Positions 6,823 to 13,781 of a DNA stretch of 13,781 nucleotides are shown in pieces. Positions within the stretch are counted from its first letter, which is position 1, and each line of letters starts with the position of its first letter. The stretch is from Alphaproteobacteria bacterium (GTDB taxonomy: Bacteria; Pseudomonadota; Alphaproteobacteria; CAAHEQ01; UBA3637): assembly GCA_900772625.1 (NCBI GenBank), contig CAAHEQ010000076.1, forward strand, positions 1 through 13,781. The letters are read 5' to 3'. The notes under the pieces were generated by a model that was not told the origin of the DNA, made no database searches, and worked only from the letters and a program-made list of their open reading frames with translations. The position numbers were made by a program, and so were the translations under genes.

Positions 6823-7548
6823 ATGCAACCGTTATTAAGTTCCTTTCCCGTTGTGGATTTTCATCGTGTCTTTTTAAGATACGAAAATGGCCGTACGATT
6901 TTGAAAAATGTTCAATTTTCTTTGGAAAAAGGCTCGTTTCATTTCGTGACAGGCCCCAGCGGCGCCGGCAAAACATCTTTGTTGCGAATGATGTATTTGG
7001 ATCAAAAGCCCTCCTCTGGACGCTTGCAATTATTTGGTCAGGACGTTATGACGATGCGGCGCTCTAAACTGCCGCTTTTTCGCCGCAGAATTGGAGTCGT
7101 ATTTCAAGATTTTCGCTTGCTCGATCAGCTTAGTGCGTTTGACAACGTTGCCTTGCCGTTGCGCATTATGAAAATGCCCGAGCGCGAAATTAAACGCCGA
7201 GTCGGCGAACTATTAACTTGGGTAGGCCTTGAAAGCTGCATAAACGCGCTGCCAGCCACACTTTCGGGTGGAGAAAAGCAGCGTATTGCTATTGCTCGAG
7301 CGGTGATTAACAAACCCGACTTGCTTTTGGCGGACGAGCCGACTGGCAATGTCGATGATGCAATGGCTGCCCGAATCTTGCATTTGTTTCAAGAGCTGAA
7401 TCGCTTAGGCACAACGCTTGTTATTGCAACGCACAATCAATCGTTGGTGCGCCAATTTAATAAGCCTCAGCTGCACTTAAACGAAGGAAACCTCGAAATT
7501 ATCCAGCCGATTTTATCGTTGAATGAGGAGGCCTTAAATGTTATTTAA
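6823..7548 (+). CDS. ftsE: Cell division ATP-binding protein FtsE
   Basis: FtsE is the cytoplasmic ATPase of the FtsEX complex, which links the divisome to peptidoglycan hydrolase control across the inner membrane. All ABC elements are seen, numbered from the start used here: Walker A GPSGAGKT (44-51), Q-loop Gln95 in FQDFRLL, signature LSGGEKQ (147-153), Walker B LLLADEP (167-173) and H-loop His204. The frame is open back to an ATG at 6772, but that codon has no ribosome site. The ATG at 6823 gives 241 aa, and AAGGA at 6805-6809 is 13 nt away, so the start is moderately sure. An extension of about 10 residues precedes the usual FtsE N-terminus. The gene overlaps ftsX by 11 nt. Confidence 0.94.
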   Translation: MQPLLSSFPVVDFHRVFLRYENGRTILKNVQFSLEKGSFHFVTGPSGAGKTSLLRMMYLDQKPSSGRLQLFGQDVMTMRRSKLPLFRRRIGVVFQDFRLLDQLSAFDNVALPLRIMKMPEREIKRRVGELLTWVGLESCINALPATLSGGEKQRIAIARAVINKPDLLLADEPTGNVDDAMAARILHLFQELNRLGTTLVIATHNQSLVRQFNKPQLHLNEGNLEIIQPILSLNEEALNVI

Positions 7549-8428
7549 ATACTCTCTGCCCTTAAAGGAAGCATCGCCGTTTTTCTTAAGCTGGATTACC
7601 ATGTTGATGACATTTGTCGCCGCATTGGTTTTATTCGCCTCAATCAGCCTGACAAACATCATCGGCCATTGGAACAGTGTTATTTCAGGGTCGCTGACCA
7701 TTCAACAACCAACCTATGATTTATTGGGCGTTAGTCGCCAAGACGAAGCCGAAAAAGAGCTGGACGCGATAGCCGAGCTGTTAAAACAGCAACCGTTTGT
7801 CACGTCCTATCACATTTTGACCAAAGATGAAATGGACAAACTGATGTCGCCATGGCTCGGCGAGTTGGGGCAAAGTGGCGAGCTGCCAATTCCCTACCTG
7901 ATCGATGTCGAGCTGGACAAGAACACGCCTTTTTCGTTGGATATGTTTAAAACAGAAGTCAATGCGGTGGCGGCCTATGCAAAAGTTGATTCTCACCGAA
8001 TTTGGCTGTCGCATTTAATGGAAATAGCGGGCGGCATTCAAAAAACAATTTTCGTCATTTTGCTGATGCTTGTGCTGACAACGGCATTTACCGTTATTTA
8101 CACAACGCGCTCAAGCTTGCTTGTGCAAGCGAATACTTTGCGCTTATTGCAAATGATGGGGGCGCATGATTCAACATTGGCGTTGGCCGTTGCCAAAAAC
8201 AGCTTTGTCAAGGGCTTGATTGGTGGCGTGACGGGCTTTTTATTGTCGCTGCCGATTGTCGGCATCGTCATCACGCTTGTTGATACGCAATATGATCACT
8301 CATTGTTTGGCTATGGCGCGCTGAGCTCGTGGCAATGGATTGTCATTTCAAGTCTGCCTTTGGTTGTCAGTGCTTTGGCATTTCTGACCGCCTTTTTTAC
8401 GGGTATGAAAAAATTGAGGTCTTTTTAG
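7538..8428 (+). CDS. ftsX: Cell division protein FtsX
   Basis: FtsX is the membrane partner of FtsE. The 296-aa protein shows the family topology: a short cytoplasmic N-terminus, a first span (about 19-41), a large extracytoplasmic loop (about 42-168) that in other bacteria contacts wall-hydrolase activators, and three more spans (about 169-190, 224-247, 265-289) ending in a basic tail. The LLQMMGAHDS segment (203-212) after the second span is a family hallmark (the LRxxGA region). The start at 7538 lies inside the end of ftsE, with a strong AGGAGG (7526-7531) 6 nt upstream, so the two are translationally linked. The hydrolase or adaptor it controls is not encoded in the window. Confidence 0.93.
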   Translation: MLFKYSLPLKEASPFFLSWITMLMTFVAALVLFASISLTNIIGHWNSVISGSLTIQQPTYDLLGVSRQDEAEKELDAIAELLKQQPFVTSYHILTKDEMDKLMSPWLGELGQSGELPIPYLIDVELDKNTPFSLDMFKTEVNAVAAYAKVDSHRIWLSHLMEIAGGIQKTIFVILLMLVLTTAFTVIYTTRSSLLVQANTLRLLQMMGAHDSTLALAVAKNSFVKGLIGGVTGFLLSLPIVGIVITLVDTQYDHSLFGYGALSSWQWIVISSLPLVVSALAFLTAFFTGMKKLRSF

Positions 8429-8432
8429 AGTT

Positions 8433-9005
8433 ATGCAAGTTAAAAGTTTTCTGCTTTACGGCTTTATTATAGCGCTGGCTTGTTGGCTTATTGGCTTTTG
8501 CGCATTTGGGCTTTATGCGTACTTAATGAAGTATGCCGCCGTTCCGCAAGCTCAAGCTATTGTCGTACTGACGGGAGGCGCTGAAAGACTGCAAACCGCG
8601 CTGGAGTTGCTCGAGCAACAAAAAGCACCGCGTATGCTGATCTCGGGCGTCAATTCGCGCGTTTCGACAAAGGACTTGTTGCAAAAGCTGGACAAGGAGT
8701 ATTTGCCGCTTATCGAGCTGGGCTACAGTGCCGAAAACACGTATGGCAACGCTTTGGAAACCAAAAAGTGGCTGAAAGAAAATCACATTCAATCGATTTT
8801 GCTGGTGACATCGTTTTATCACATTCCACGCAGCTTGTTTGAAATGCGTGCCCAGTTGCCGAACACCGAGATTTACCCTGTTCCCGTTTTTGCGGGACGT
8901 TCGGGCGAATGGCCCAGAACACGCAGCGCATGGCTTGTTTTTGTTGAATACAACAAGTTTATTATTCGATTTGTGCAATATTATATTCGGAGATTACTGA
9001 TATGA
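8433..9005 (+). CDS. DUF218 (YdcF/SanA/ElyC-like) membrane-anchored protein
   Basis: A single N-terminal membrane span (about 7-31) anchors a DUF218 domain, probably in the periplasm. Family marks are AIVVLTGG (42-49), MLISG (68-72), the ENTYGNA motif (101-107) and LLVTSFYHIPRS (123-134). DUF218 members SanA and ElyC affect envelope integrity and peptidoglycan metabolism in enterobacteria, but their chemistry is unknown, so a specific function is not claimed. The gene starts 4 nt after ftsX, with only weak ribosome-binding matches (GAGGT 12 nt away), which suggests coupling to ftsX translation. Its stop overlaps the plsC start as ATGA. The position between FtsEX and a phospholipid acyltransferase supports an envelope role. 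Confidence 0.88.
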   Translation: MQVKSFLLYGFIIALACWLIGFCAFGLYAYLMKYAAVPQAQAIVVLTGGAERLQTALELLEQQKAPRMLISGVNSRVSTKDLLQKLDKEYLPLIELGYSAENTYGNALETKKWLKENHIQSILLVTSFYHIPRSLFEMRAQLPNTEIYPVPVFAGRSGEWPRTRSAWLVFVEYNKFIIRFVQYYIRRLLI

Positions 9006-9730
9006 AAAAAGAAAATACTTTTGTGATGTGGACAAGATCTATTTTGTTCGCGATATTCTTTTATATTTATGCTGTCATTATTTTGGTGGGCTTTTTGTGG
9101 ACATTTATTTTGCCCCGCAAATGGGTGCTGTTTGTGCCGCGCATTTGGTGCATCGGCAACCGCGTTTTGTTGCGTTATATTGCGGGCATCAAAGTCGATA
9201 TTCAGGGGCTTGAAAACTTGCCGAAAAAGCAAGGCTATATCGTTGCCTCCAAACACCAATCCGCGATGGAAACAGTCTTGTTTCATATGCTTGTCCCCAA
9301 CACAATTTACGTTTTGAAGCAATCGCTTTTGTTCTTGCCGATTGCGGGGTGGTATTTTATTAAAACGGGCTGCATTCCAGTCAACCGCAAGCATGGCACA
9401 AGCGCTTTGCGCAATATGGTTGAAATTGCCCAAAAGCGTTTATCGCACGGCTTTAACATCATTATTTTTCCAGAGGGAACGCGCACAAAGCCCGCTCAGC
9501 CCAGCAAGTATAACCCAGGGGTCGCTTTAATCTATGAGCAATGCAAAGTGCCTGTTGTTCCTGTGGCACTTAATACGGGCTATTTTTGGCCAAAAAACTC
9601 GTTTAAACGCTTTGCGGGCACAGCGACTTTCCGCTTCTTGCCCCCCATTGAAGCAGGAATGGAAAAGCGCGCCTTTTTAGATACTTTGAAAAATGCCATT
9701 GAAAAAGAAGAGCCTTCGCTTATCCCATAA
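9002..9730 (+). CDS. plsC: 1-acyl-sn-glycerol-3-phosphate acyltransferase (PlsC family)
   Basis: PlsC transfers an acyl chain to lysophosphatidic acid to make phosphatidic acid at the inner membrane. The 242-aa protein has an N-terminal hydrophobic anchor (about 12-37) and the LPLAT domain. Block I is KHQSAMET, with catalytic His85 and acidic residue Glu90 in place of the usual Asp (HX4E). Block III FPEGTR is at 156-161, and the VPVVPVAL segment (183-190) matches block IV. HX4E versions with a KHQSxxE pattern are, as far as I recall, common in alphaproteobacterial members. The start has GGAGA 8 nt upstream and overlaps the DUF218 stop by 4 nt. It is the last gene of the ftsE operon, before the hairpin at 9750-9779. 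The exact acyl acceptor within this family is inferred. Confidence 0.9.
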   Translation: MKKENTFVMWTRSILFAIFFYIYAVIILVGFLWTFILPRKWVLFVPRIWCIGNRVLLRYIAGIKVDIQGLENLPKKQGYIVASKHQSAMETVLFHMLVPNTIYVLKQSLLFLPIAGWYFIKTGCIPVNRKHGTSALRNMVEIAQKRLSHGFNIIIFPEGTRTKPAQPSKYNPGVALIYEQCKVPVVPVALNTGYFWPKNSFKRFAGTATFRFLPPIEAGMEKRAFLDTLKNAIEKEEPSLIP

Positions 9731-9749
9731 CAAAAAGCTTACCCCACAC

Positions 9750-9779
9750 AAAAAAGGCGCCGTCAAAAGCGCCTTTTTT
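9750..9779. terminator. Bidirectional intrinsic terminator between plsC and lpxL
   Basis: The inverted repeat AAAAAAGGCGC (9750-9760) and GCGCCTTTTTT (9769-9779) forms an 11-bp stem with an 8-nt loop. Its GC-rich core is flanked by an A-run on one side and a T-run on the other. It can therefore stop transcription from both directions. It lies 19 nt after the plsC stop and 16 nt beyond the lpxL stop on the opposite strand, between two convergent operons. Confidence 0.88.
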
Positions 9780-9795
9780 ATTTTTCAGATAAACT

Positions 9796-10713
9796 TTAAT
9801 TTTTTGGATACTCTTTTTTATCCCAGCGGTGGTGTATCCAAAGCCATTGCTCTGGATTTTCGCGAATCCACTGCTCTAATGTTTGGTTGATGCGCAGCAT
9901 TGTTTGATACACATCTTCGTTTTTATCATTTGTCTCGTTCACATAAAAAGGCTCATAAAACGTGCAACGATAATGCGCTCCTTTGACGCGCACGGCTTTA
10001 GCGCACAAAATAGGCACGTGATATTTTCGAGCCAGCACAGCAATTGCAGGCGCTGTTTTAGTCGGATACCCAAAGAACGGCACATCAATACCTTCACGCA
10101 ATTTTTGGTCACATAAAATGCCTAAGTGTTGTTTTTTTAAAAGCAGCTCAATCATCATTTTAGCACCCAGAGGCCCTTTTGGAATCAGCTCTGTTCCTTT
10201 GGCTCGGCGGCGTTGATAAATATATTTTTCAATCCACGGATTGTTGGCCGCACGATAAATGATGTTGACGGGCAAGCCTTCCATAGTCGAAATAGCCGTT
10301 GCCAGCTCCCAATTGCCTAAATGCCCCGAACAAACAAAGCCGCCTTGGTTGTCGTCTTTTAATTGTTCCATATATTTGCCGTCCACGATTTCGACCCGCG
10401 CTGACATTTTATTAACGTGAGGCAACTCCCCCATAACACGGCCAAAATGACGCCACATTTTGCTTAAAATGGCTTGACGCTCTTCGGGCTTTTTTTCGGG
10501 AAAACATTTTTGCAAATTATAAAGCGCTATCTTATTTTTCTTGCGCCACACAAGCGACAATAAAATGCCGATTTTCTCGCCTGCTGACGAGGCTATATCA
10601 ACGGGAAGAAGTCCAAAAAGCCCATACAAAAACAACACTATCACGCCTGTGACAGGATCCAGAAAAAAGCGTTGGAATAAATTGCGATGAGCCGCACGAA
10701 CACCTTGCGTCAT
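9796..10713 (-). CDS. lpxL: Lipid A biosynthesis acyltransferase (LpxL/HtrB family)
   Basis: This 305-aa inner-membrane enzyme should add a secondary acyl chain to Kdo-containing lipid A precursor. The hydrophobic N-terminal segment (about 20-37) is the membrane anchor. The catalytic dyad is in SGHLGNWE, His131 and Glu136 (HX4E). CDQKLREG-DVPFFG (201-215) and NPEQWLWIHHRWD (286-298) are strong family marks. Whether it is LpxL- or LpxM-like, and which chain it uses, cannot be decided; it is the only late acyltransferase seen here. The ATG has AAAGGA 7 nt upstream and overlaps the lpxK stop by 4 nt, making it the last gene of the waaA-lpxK-lpxL unit, where all three act on the same lipid. Confidence 0.92.
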   Translation of the reverse strand: MTQGVRAAHRNLFQRFFLDPVTGVIVLFLYGLFGLLPVDIASSAGEKIGILLSLVWRKKNKIALYNLQKCFPEKKPEERQAILSKMWRHFGRVMGELPHVNKMSARVEIVDGKYMEQLKDDNQGGFVCSGHLGNWELATAISTMEGLPVNIIYRAANNPWIEKYIYQRRRAKGTELIPKGPLGAKMMIELLLKKQHLGILCDQKLREGIDVPFFGYPTKTAPAIAVLARKYHVPILCAKAVRVKGAHYRCTFYEPFYVNETNDKNEDVYQTMLRINQTLEQWIRENPEQWLWIHHRWDKKEYPKN

Positions 10714-11666
10714 TTCAGTTTCCTTTCTAATAATAAATCGAGCTTTTCAGGATTGTCGAACACAAAGTCAATATCAACGATTGTCAGCTCTGAACGCAAA
10801 TCCTCATCAATTTTCACCGCGTCTTTCATCGTTGTCAAAACAGGATAACCTTTTTGCAAAATCGCTTCGATATCCTTGCGCGTATAGGCATAATGATCAG
10901 GAAACGAAATCGTTTCAATTAAATGCACGCCAATCGATTGCAACATCGAAAAGAACTTTTTCGGAAAGCCTATGCCCGCAAAAGCAATGCCTGTAATTCC
11001 TCTTAACGCTTGCGAAGCTTCGATATGCCCCGTCAAAATAGGCAGCTTTGGATAGGCTTGGCGGATCTGTGCCACCAGCCCCGTTTTATCATCGCCGACA
11101 ATGACTGCCGCACTGGCACGTTTCAAGCCTTGCTTTAAGCTCTCGCGCAAAGGCCCCGCTGGCATCACATAGCCATTGCCTATGCCTCGAGCGCCGTCAA
11201 AAACGACCAACGAAATATCCTTGCGCAACGTGGGATTTTGAAACCCATCGTCCATAATAATTACATCTGCACCAATGCTTTCGATTTTTTGCGCACCGCG
11301 CGCACGATTGCGATCAACGACCGTGGGCAACTTGGAGGCAAAGATTAACGCTTCATCCGAAACTTCTTCAAACGTATGTACTCGCTGATCGATCAAAATA
11401 TTTTGAAGCACGCTTTTATAACCGTGGTTTAAAAACACAGCATTTTTATTTTGGCGAATAAAGTAATCCGCCAGAGCAAGACATACAGGCGTTTTGCCTG
11501 TACCACCCACCGAAATATTGCCCACGCAAATCACGGGAATCGAGCACGCATACGGTTTGATTTTCTTCAACCTGTGTGCCACGATTTTTTCATATATAAA
11601 GCCCAGCGGACGCAACACTTGCGCCACGTATGAAAACCGTGCGTACCAAAAAGAAGGCTGCCCCAT
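10710..11666 (-). CDS. lpxK: Tetraacyldisaccharide 4'-kinase LpxK
   Basis: LpxK phosphorylates the 4' position of the tetraacyldisaccharide-1-phosphate to give lipid IVA, on the cytoplasmic face of the inner membrane. The 318-aa protein has an N-terminal amphipathic or hydrophobic helix and the family P-loop in GNISVGGTGKTP (49-60). MDDGFQNPTL (138-147), PAGPLRE (169-175), AGIGFP (230-235), SFPDHYAY (254-261) and TTMKDAVK (278-285) are all typical. One deviation is LNHGYKS (79-85) where most LpxK proteins have LSRGYGx, and SDE (103-105) stands where GDE is usual. Otherwise the protein looks intact. The ATG overlaps the last base of the waaA stop (TAATG) and has AGGA 7 nt upstream, so translation is coupled. 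Confidence 0.94.
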   Translation of the reverse strand: MGQPSFWYARFSYVAQVLRPLGFIYEKIVAHRLKKIKPYACSIPVICVGNISVGGTGKTPVCLALADYFIRQNKNAVFLNHGYKSVLQNILIDQRVHTFEEVSDEALIFASKLPTVVDRNRARGAQKIESIGADVIIMDDGFQNPTLRKDISLVVFDGARGIGNGYVMPAGPLRESLKQGLKRASAAVIVGDDKTGLVAQIRQAYPKLPILTGHIEASQALRGITGIAFAGIGFPKKFFSMLQSIGVHLIETISFPDHYAYTRKDIEAILQKGYPVLTTMKDAVKIDEDLRSELTIVDIDFVFDNPEKLDLLLERKLK

Positions 11667-12925
11667 TATTTATTCCTCATCAAATATGGATTAAGCGCTT
11701 CAATAACGCGGGTCAGCACGCTGACTTCACTTGAGGCAAGCTGTTGCCCTGCGCGCGAGATTTTTTGCCGCATTTCATTTTTGGATACCAACACATCAAG
11801 CATCACAGCCAACTCATTTTTATTCTTGATTTCAATCAAGGCTTCTTGTTCTTTTGCCTTTTGGACAATGTGGCGGAAGTTAAATGCATACGGGCCTATG
11901 ATTGTGCACGCTCCGATGCGCATTGGCTCGAGCATATTTTGCCCGCCAAATGGCACCAAAGATCCGCCCACAAACACAATCGGCGCTAAGCGATAAATCA
12001 AGCCCATTTCACCAATTGTATCAGCCAAATAAACATCTGCATTCACATCTTCGTCACGCGAACGGCGATGAACTTTCAACCCCATTGCACACAGCTTTTG
12101 TTCGATTTCATCGGCGCGGTTCGGGTGACGTGGTGCGATAATAGTCAGCATATTTTCGCGCCGTTTAGCAAGCTCTTGGTGCACTTGCGCAATCTGCACT
12201 TCCTCGTCATCGTGAGTCGAACCAGCCACCCACACAAAGCGTGTTCCAATGGCGTTATGCATTTGCGTCAGTTCGTTTTCATCATAGGGCGCAGGCACCG
12301 CTGCAAACTTTAAATTGCCAACACAATCGACTTTTTGAAAGCCCAGCTTTTTCATACGCTCGGCATCCTGTGGCGTTTGCCCCAAACCAAAGTTAAACAA
12401 ACGCAGCATCGGACGAATGAAAAATGGCAACTTTTGCCAATGCGCAAACGATTTATCCGAAATGCGCCCGTTGAGCAAGACCATAGGCACGCCCGCTTTA
12501 TGCGCATCGATGAGCATATTCGGCCAAAAATCCGATTCAAAAAACAAGCCTAAATCGGGTCTGAAGTGTTCGACAAAGCGCTTTGTGCACATTGGTAAAT
12601 CTACTGGCACGAATTGGTGAAATGCGCCATTTGGCAAACGCTTTGCCATCAATTCGGCGGACGTGACTGTTCCCGATGTGACCAAAACTTTTGTATCCGA
12701 CAGCGTCACTAAATAGTTAATCAGTGGCATCATCGACAAACACTCGCCCACACTAGCGCCGTGCAACCAAATCAAACGCCCCTCGGGACGCGGCTTTTTA
12801 TAATAGCCCAAACGCTCGGGCATTCGAAGGACATCTTCCTTGCCTTTAGCGCGGCGATAAACCAACAAAATGCGCACCAGCGGATAAGAAAGATATGTTA
12901 TAAAACGATACAAAGATAGAAACAT
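11666..12925 (-). CDS. waaA: 3-deoxy-D-manno-octulosonic acid (Kdo) transferase
   Basis: WaaA (KdtA) transfers Kdo from CMP-Kdo to lipid IVA at the inner membrane. The frame is open to 13024, but I chose the ATG at 12925. It has AAGGA 7 nt upstream, lies downstream of a good promoter, and gives 419 aa, the usual length, starting with a membrane anchor (about 5-22). The N-terminal GT-B half holds HGASVGE with the catalytic Glu61, ESDFWP (130-135) and NGRISDKS (152-159). The C-terminal half holds GSTHDDEE (235-242), APRHPNR (264-270) and GGSLVPFGGQN-LEP (320-333) for CMP-Kdo binding. Whether it adds one or two Kdo residues cannot be read. It leads the lipid A operon and faces a regulator gene across 88 bp. 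Confidence 0.95.
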   Translation of the reverse strand: MFLSLYRFITYLSYPLVRILLVYRRAKGKEDVLRMPERLGYYKKPRPEGRLIWLHGASVGECLSMMPLINYLVTLSDTKVLVTSGTVTSAELMAKRLPNGAFHQFVPVDLPMCTKRFVEHFRPDLGLFFESDFWPNMLIDAHKAGVPMVLLNGRISDKSFAHWQKLPFFIRPMLRLFNFGLGQTPQDAERMKKLGFQKVDCVGNLKFAAVPAPYDENELTQMHNAIGTRFVWVAGSTHDDEEVQIAQVHQELAKRRENMLTIIAPRHPNRADEIEQKLCAMGLKVHRRSRDEDVNADVYLADTIGEMGLIYRLAPIVFVGGSLVPFGGQNMLEPMRIGACTIIGPYAFNFRHIVQKAKEQEALIEIKNKNELAVMLDVLVSKNEMRQKISRAGQQLASSEVSVLTRVIEALNPYLMRNK

Positions 12926-12965
12926 TTTAAAGTCCTTATAAAAATAGCTTGCCTTTTTTTTGGTT

Positions 12966-12994
12966 ATCATACAAACTAAAAAAACAAAATGCAA
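12966..12994 (-). promoter_or_regulatory. Probable sigma-70-type promoter of waaA-lpxK-lpxL
   Basis: On the minus strand TTGCAT (12989-12994) and TATGAT (12966-12971) are separated by exactly 17 bp. Transcription would start near 12959, leaving about 34 nt before the waaA ATG at 12925. The element lies wholly in the gap between waaA and the divergent regulator gene. This supports the shorter starts chosen for both genes, since the longer waaA frame would put the promoter inside its coding sequence. A + strand promoter for the regulator was not clear. Confidence 0.6.
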
Positions 12995-13013
12995 GATAAA
13001 AAAGGATTCGTCT

Positions 13014-13610
13014 ATGTTAATCATTTATTCTGCTCATTCTTTTATTGGTGCAAGCTATGCCGAAATCCTTGCCGAATTTGAGCCCAAGTTTTTTAATGAA
13101 AAGCCCGCGTTTTTGCAAGCGATGATGAACGCCGATCTTGCGCTGATAGACGATGATACCGAACTTTGCGCAAAAGCCAAAGCACAAAATCTGAACGCGA
13201 TTGTTTTGTGTGCCAGCGCGACACCTTGCCTTGTCGAGGGCATTGAATGGATTGAAAAACCAATGCGCTTTTGGGCACTCGAACGCCGCATCGGGTTGCT
13301 TTTAAAGCAAATCGAAACGGGGCGGCGCACAAGCTTTCAAACGCCTCATTTTACCTATAGTGGGCAAGGCAAAACCTTAAACGATATTCCCCTGACGCAA
13401 AAAGAGGCTGAGCTTGTCGAATACCTTTTCGAAAACAAAGATCGCATTGTGACAAAAGAAGAGCTATTAAGCCAGATTTTTAATTATAACCAAAGCGCCG
13501 AAACGCACACGTTGGAAACACATATTTACAAGCTCCGTCAAAAAATCGCCGCCGCAAATGCCGAGCTGATTTTAACAAAAGACGGCGGCTATCAAATCAA
13601 TTTAGAATGA
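13014..13610 (+). CDS. Response-regulator-like protein, degenerate receiver plus OmpR-type winged helix
   Basis: This 198-aa protein has two parts. The C-terminal half (about 112-197) is an OmpR/PhoB-type winged helix: LTQKEAELVEYL (127-138), VTKEELLSQIF (146-156), recognition segment THTLETHIYKLRQKI (164-178) and the closing GGYQI hairpin. The N-terminal half (about 1-100) looks like a shortened receiver. A strand DLALID (41-46) could hold the phosphoacceptor Asp46, and EKP (81-83) matches the conserved Lys-Pro. The N-terminal acidic pair is missing, with SAHS after the first strand. Phosphorylation is therefore doubtful. The ATG at 13014 has AAAGGA 7 nt upstream; the frame extends to 12960, but that start has no ribosome site. 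It faces waaA and precedes an EAL gene. Its targets are unknown. Confidence 0.85.
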   Translation: MLIIYSAHSFIGASYAEILAEFEPKFFNEKPAFLQAMMNADLALIDDDTELCAKAKAQNLNAIVLCASATPCLVEGIEWIEKPMRFWALERRIGLLLKQIETGRRTSFQTPHFTYSGQGKTLNDIPLTQKEAELVEYLFENKDRIVTKEELLSQIFNYNQSAETHTLETHIYKLRQKIAAANAELILTKDGGYQINLE

Positions 13611-13612
13611 CC

Positions 13613-13640
13613 TTGCATTTTATCTGAAAATGTGTATAAT
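13613..13640 (+). promoter_or_regulatory. Probable promoter of the EAL-domain gene
   Basis: TTGCAT (13613-13618) and a perfect TATAAT (13635-13640) are 16 bp apart. They sit just after the regulator stop codon, so the next gene can be transcribed on its own. A start near 13647 would leave about 42 nt of leader before the ATG at 13689, with AAAGGAG at 13673-13679. Confidence 0.6.
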
Positions 13641-13688
13641 TAGAGTAAGAAAAGTTGAAAGCATAAAAAAACAAAGGAGACGCTGTTC

Positions 13689-13781
13689 ATGCAACCTGTT
13701 ATCCAGCCAAGCGAACAGGATATTTTAAACGCTCTGCCAAACGCAGAGTTTTTTGTGCTGTATCAACCCGAGTTTGATGTC
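13689..13781 (+). CDS. Probable EAL-domain protein, N-terminal 31 codons only
   Basis: The gene is cut by the window edge. The ATG lies 9 nt after AAAGGAG (13673-13679), behind a good promoter. The visible residues include ALPNAEFFVLYQPEFDV. The pattern of a leucine- or alanine-rich helix, then a charged residue, then FFxLYQPxxD, is how EAL domains begin. These are c-di-GMP phosphodiesterases or their inactive relatives. If so, the domain starts almost at the N-terminus with no sensor domain before it. The catalytic EAL motif itself would lie in the next 20 or so residues and is not visible, so activity cannot be judged. It sits 78 nt after the degenerate regulator and may be functionally linked to it. 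Confidence 0.65.
   Translation, partial: MQPVIQPSEQDILNALPNAEFFVLYQPEFDV

Noticed and set aside
6745..12960. Shared word CTTGCCTTTTT near both divergent promoter gaps (6744-6754 and about 12948-12958)
   Set aside because: Only two copies of a low-complexity word were seen, at different distances from the genes. A chance match in AT-rich gaps is the simpler explanation.
12960..13013. N-terminal extension of the regulator to an ATG at 12960
   Set aside because: The added 18 residues are lysine-rich and unlike a receiver strand, no ribosome site precedes them, and AAAGGA fits the ATG at 13014.
12926..13024. N-terminal extension of WaaA to an ATG at 13024
   Set aside because: It would place the waaA promoter and ribosome site inside the gene, overlap the regulator start, and exceed the normal family length.

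Overview
The window looks like a chromosomal core segment from an alphaproteobacterium of moderate to low GC (by eye about 40-45%, with AT-rich gaps). Three things point there. The gene order miaB-phoH-ybeY-corC is typical. A divergent pair of a zinc-ribbon membrane protein and ftsE-ftsX-DUF218-plsC is a familiar alphaproteobacterial layout. The waaA-lpxK-lpxL cluster and an OmpR-like regulator with a THTLETHIYKLRQKI-type recognition domain also fit. I cannot name a genus; a host-associated or gut lineage is only a guess.

Layout from left to right. (1) Bases 1-298 are non-coding and AT-rich. They carry a perfect 11-bp inverted repeat (71-81/100-110) and a near-consensus extended -10 promoter (230-259). 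(2) This promoter drives two small unrecognised genes on the + strand (299-883, 895-1200). (3) From 6736 down to 1246 on the - strand runs a tightly packed six-gene unit: zinc-ribbon membrane protein, miaB, phoH, ybeY, corC/tlyC, and a secreted transglutaminase-like protein. Gaps are 24 nt or less and three junctions overlap. (4) From about 6823 to 9730 on the + strand is a cell-envelope operon: ftsE, ftsX, a DUF218 (YdcF/SanA/ElyC-like) protein and plsC. It ends at a GC hairpin flanked by A and T runs (9750-9779). (5) The same hairpin also ends the convergent - strand lipid A/Kdo operon waaA-lpxK-lpxL (12925 to 9796), whose junctions are TAATG and ATGA overlaps. A good -35/-10 pair lies upstream of waaA. 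(6) Divergent from waaA, the + strand carries a short response-regulator-like protein with a degenerate receiver domain (13014-13610), then a promoter and the first 31 codons of a probable EAL-domain (c-di-GMP phosphodiesterase-like) protein cut by the window end.

Functionally, the centre and right join cell division and wall control (FtsEX, DUF218), phospholipid synthesis (PlsC) and lipid A/Kdo assembly (WaaA, LpxK, LpxL). The - strand block joins tRNA modification and ribosome/RNA maintenance (MiaB, PhoH, YbeY) with CorC. I found no mobile element, CRISPR array, tRNA or rRNA, and nothing that clearly forms a new system. The least explained parts are the two small genes with their paired palindromes, the transglutaminase-like protein in the ybeY operon, and the degenerate regulator next to an EAL gene.
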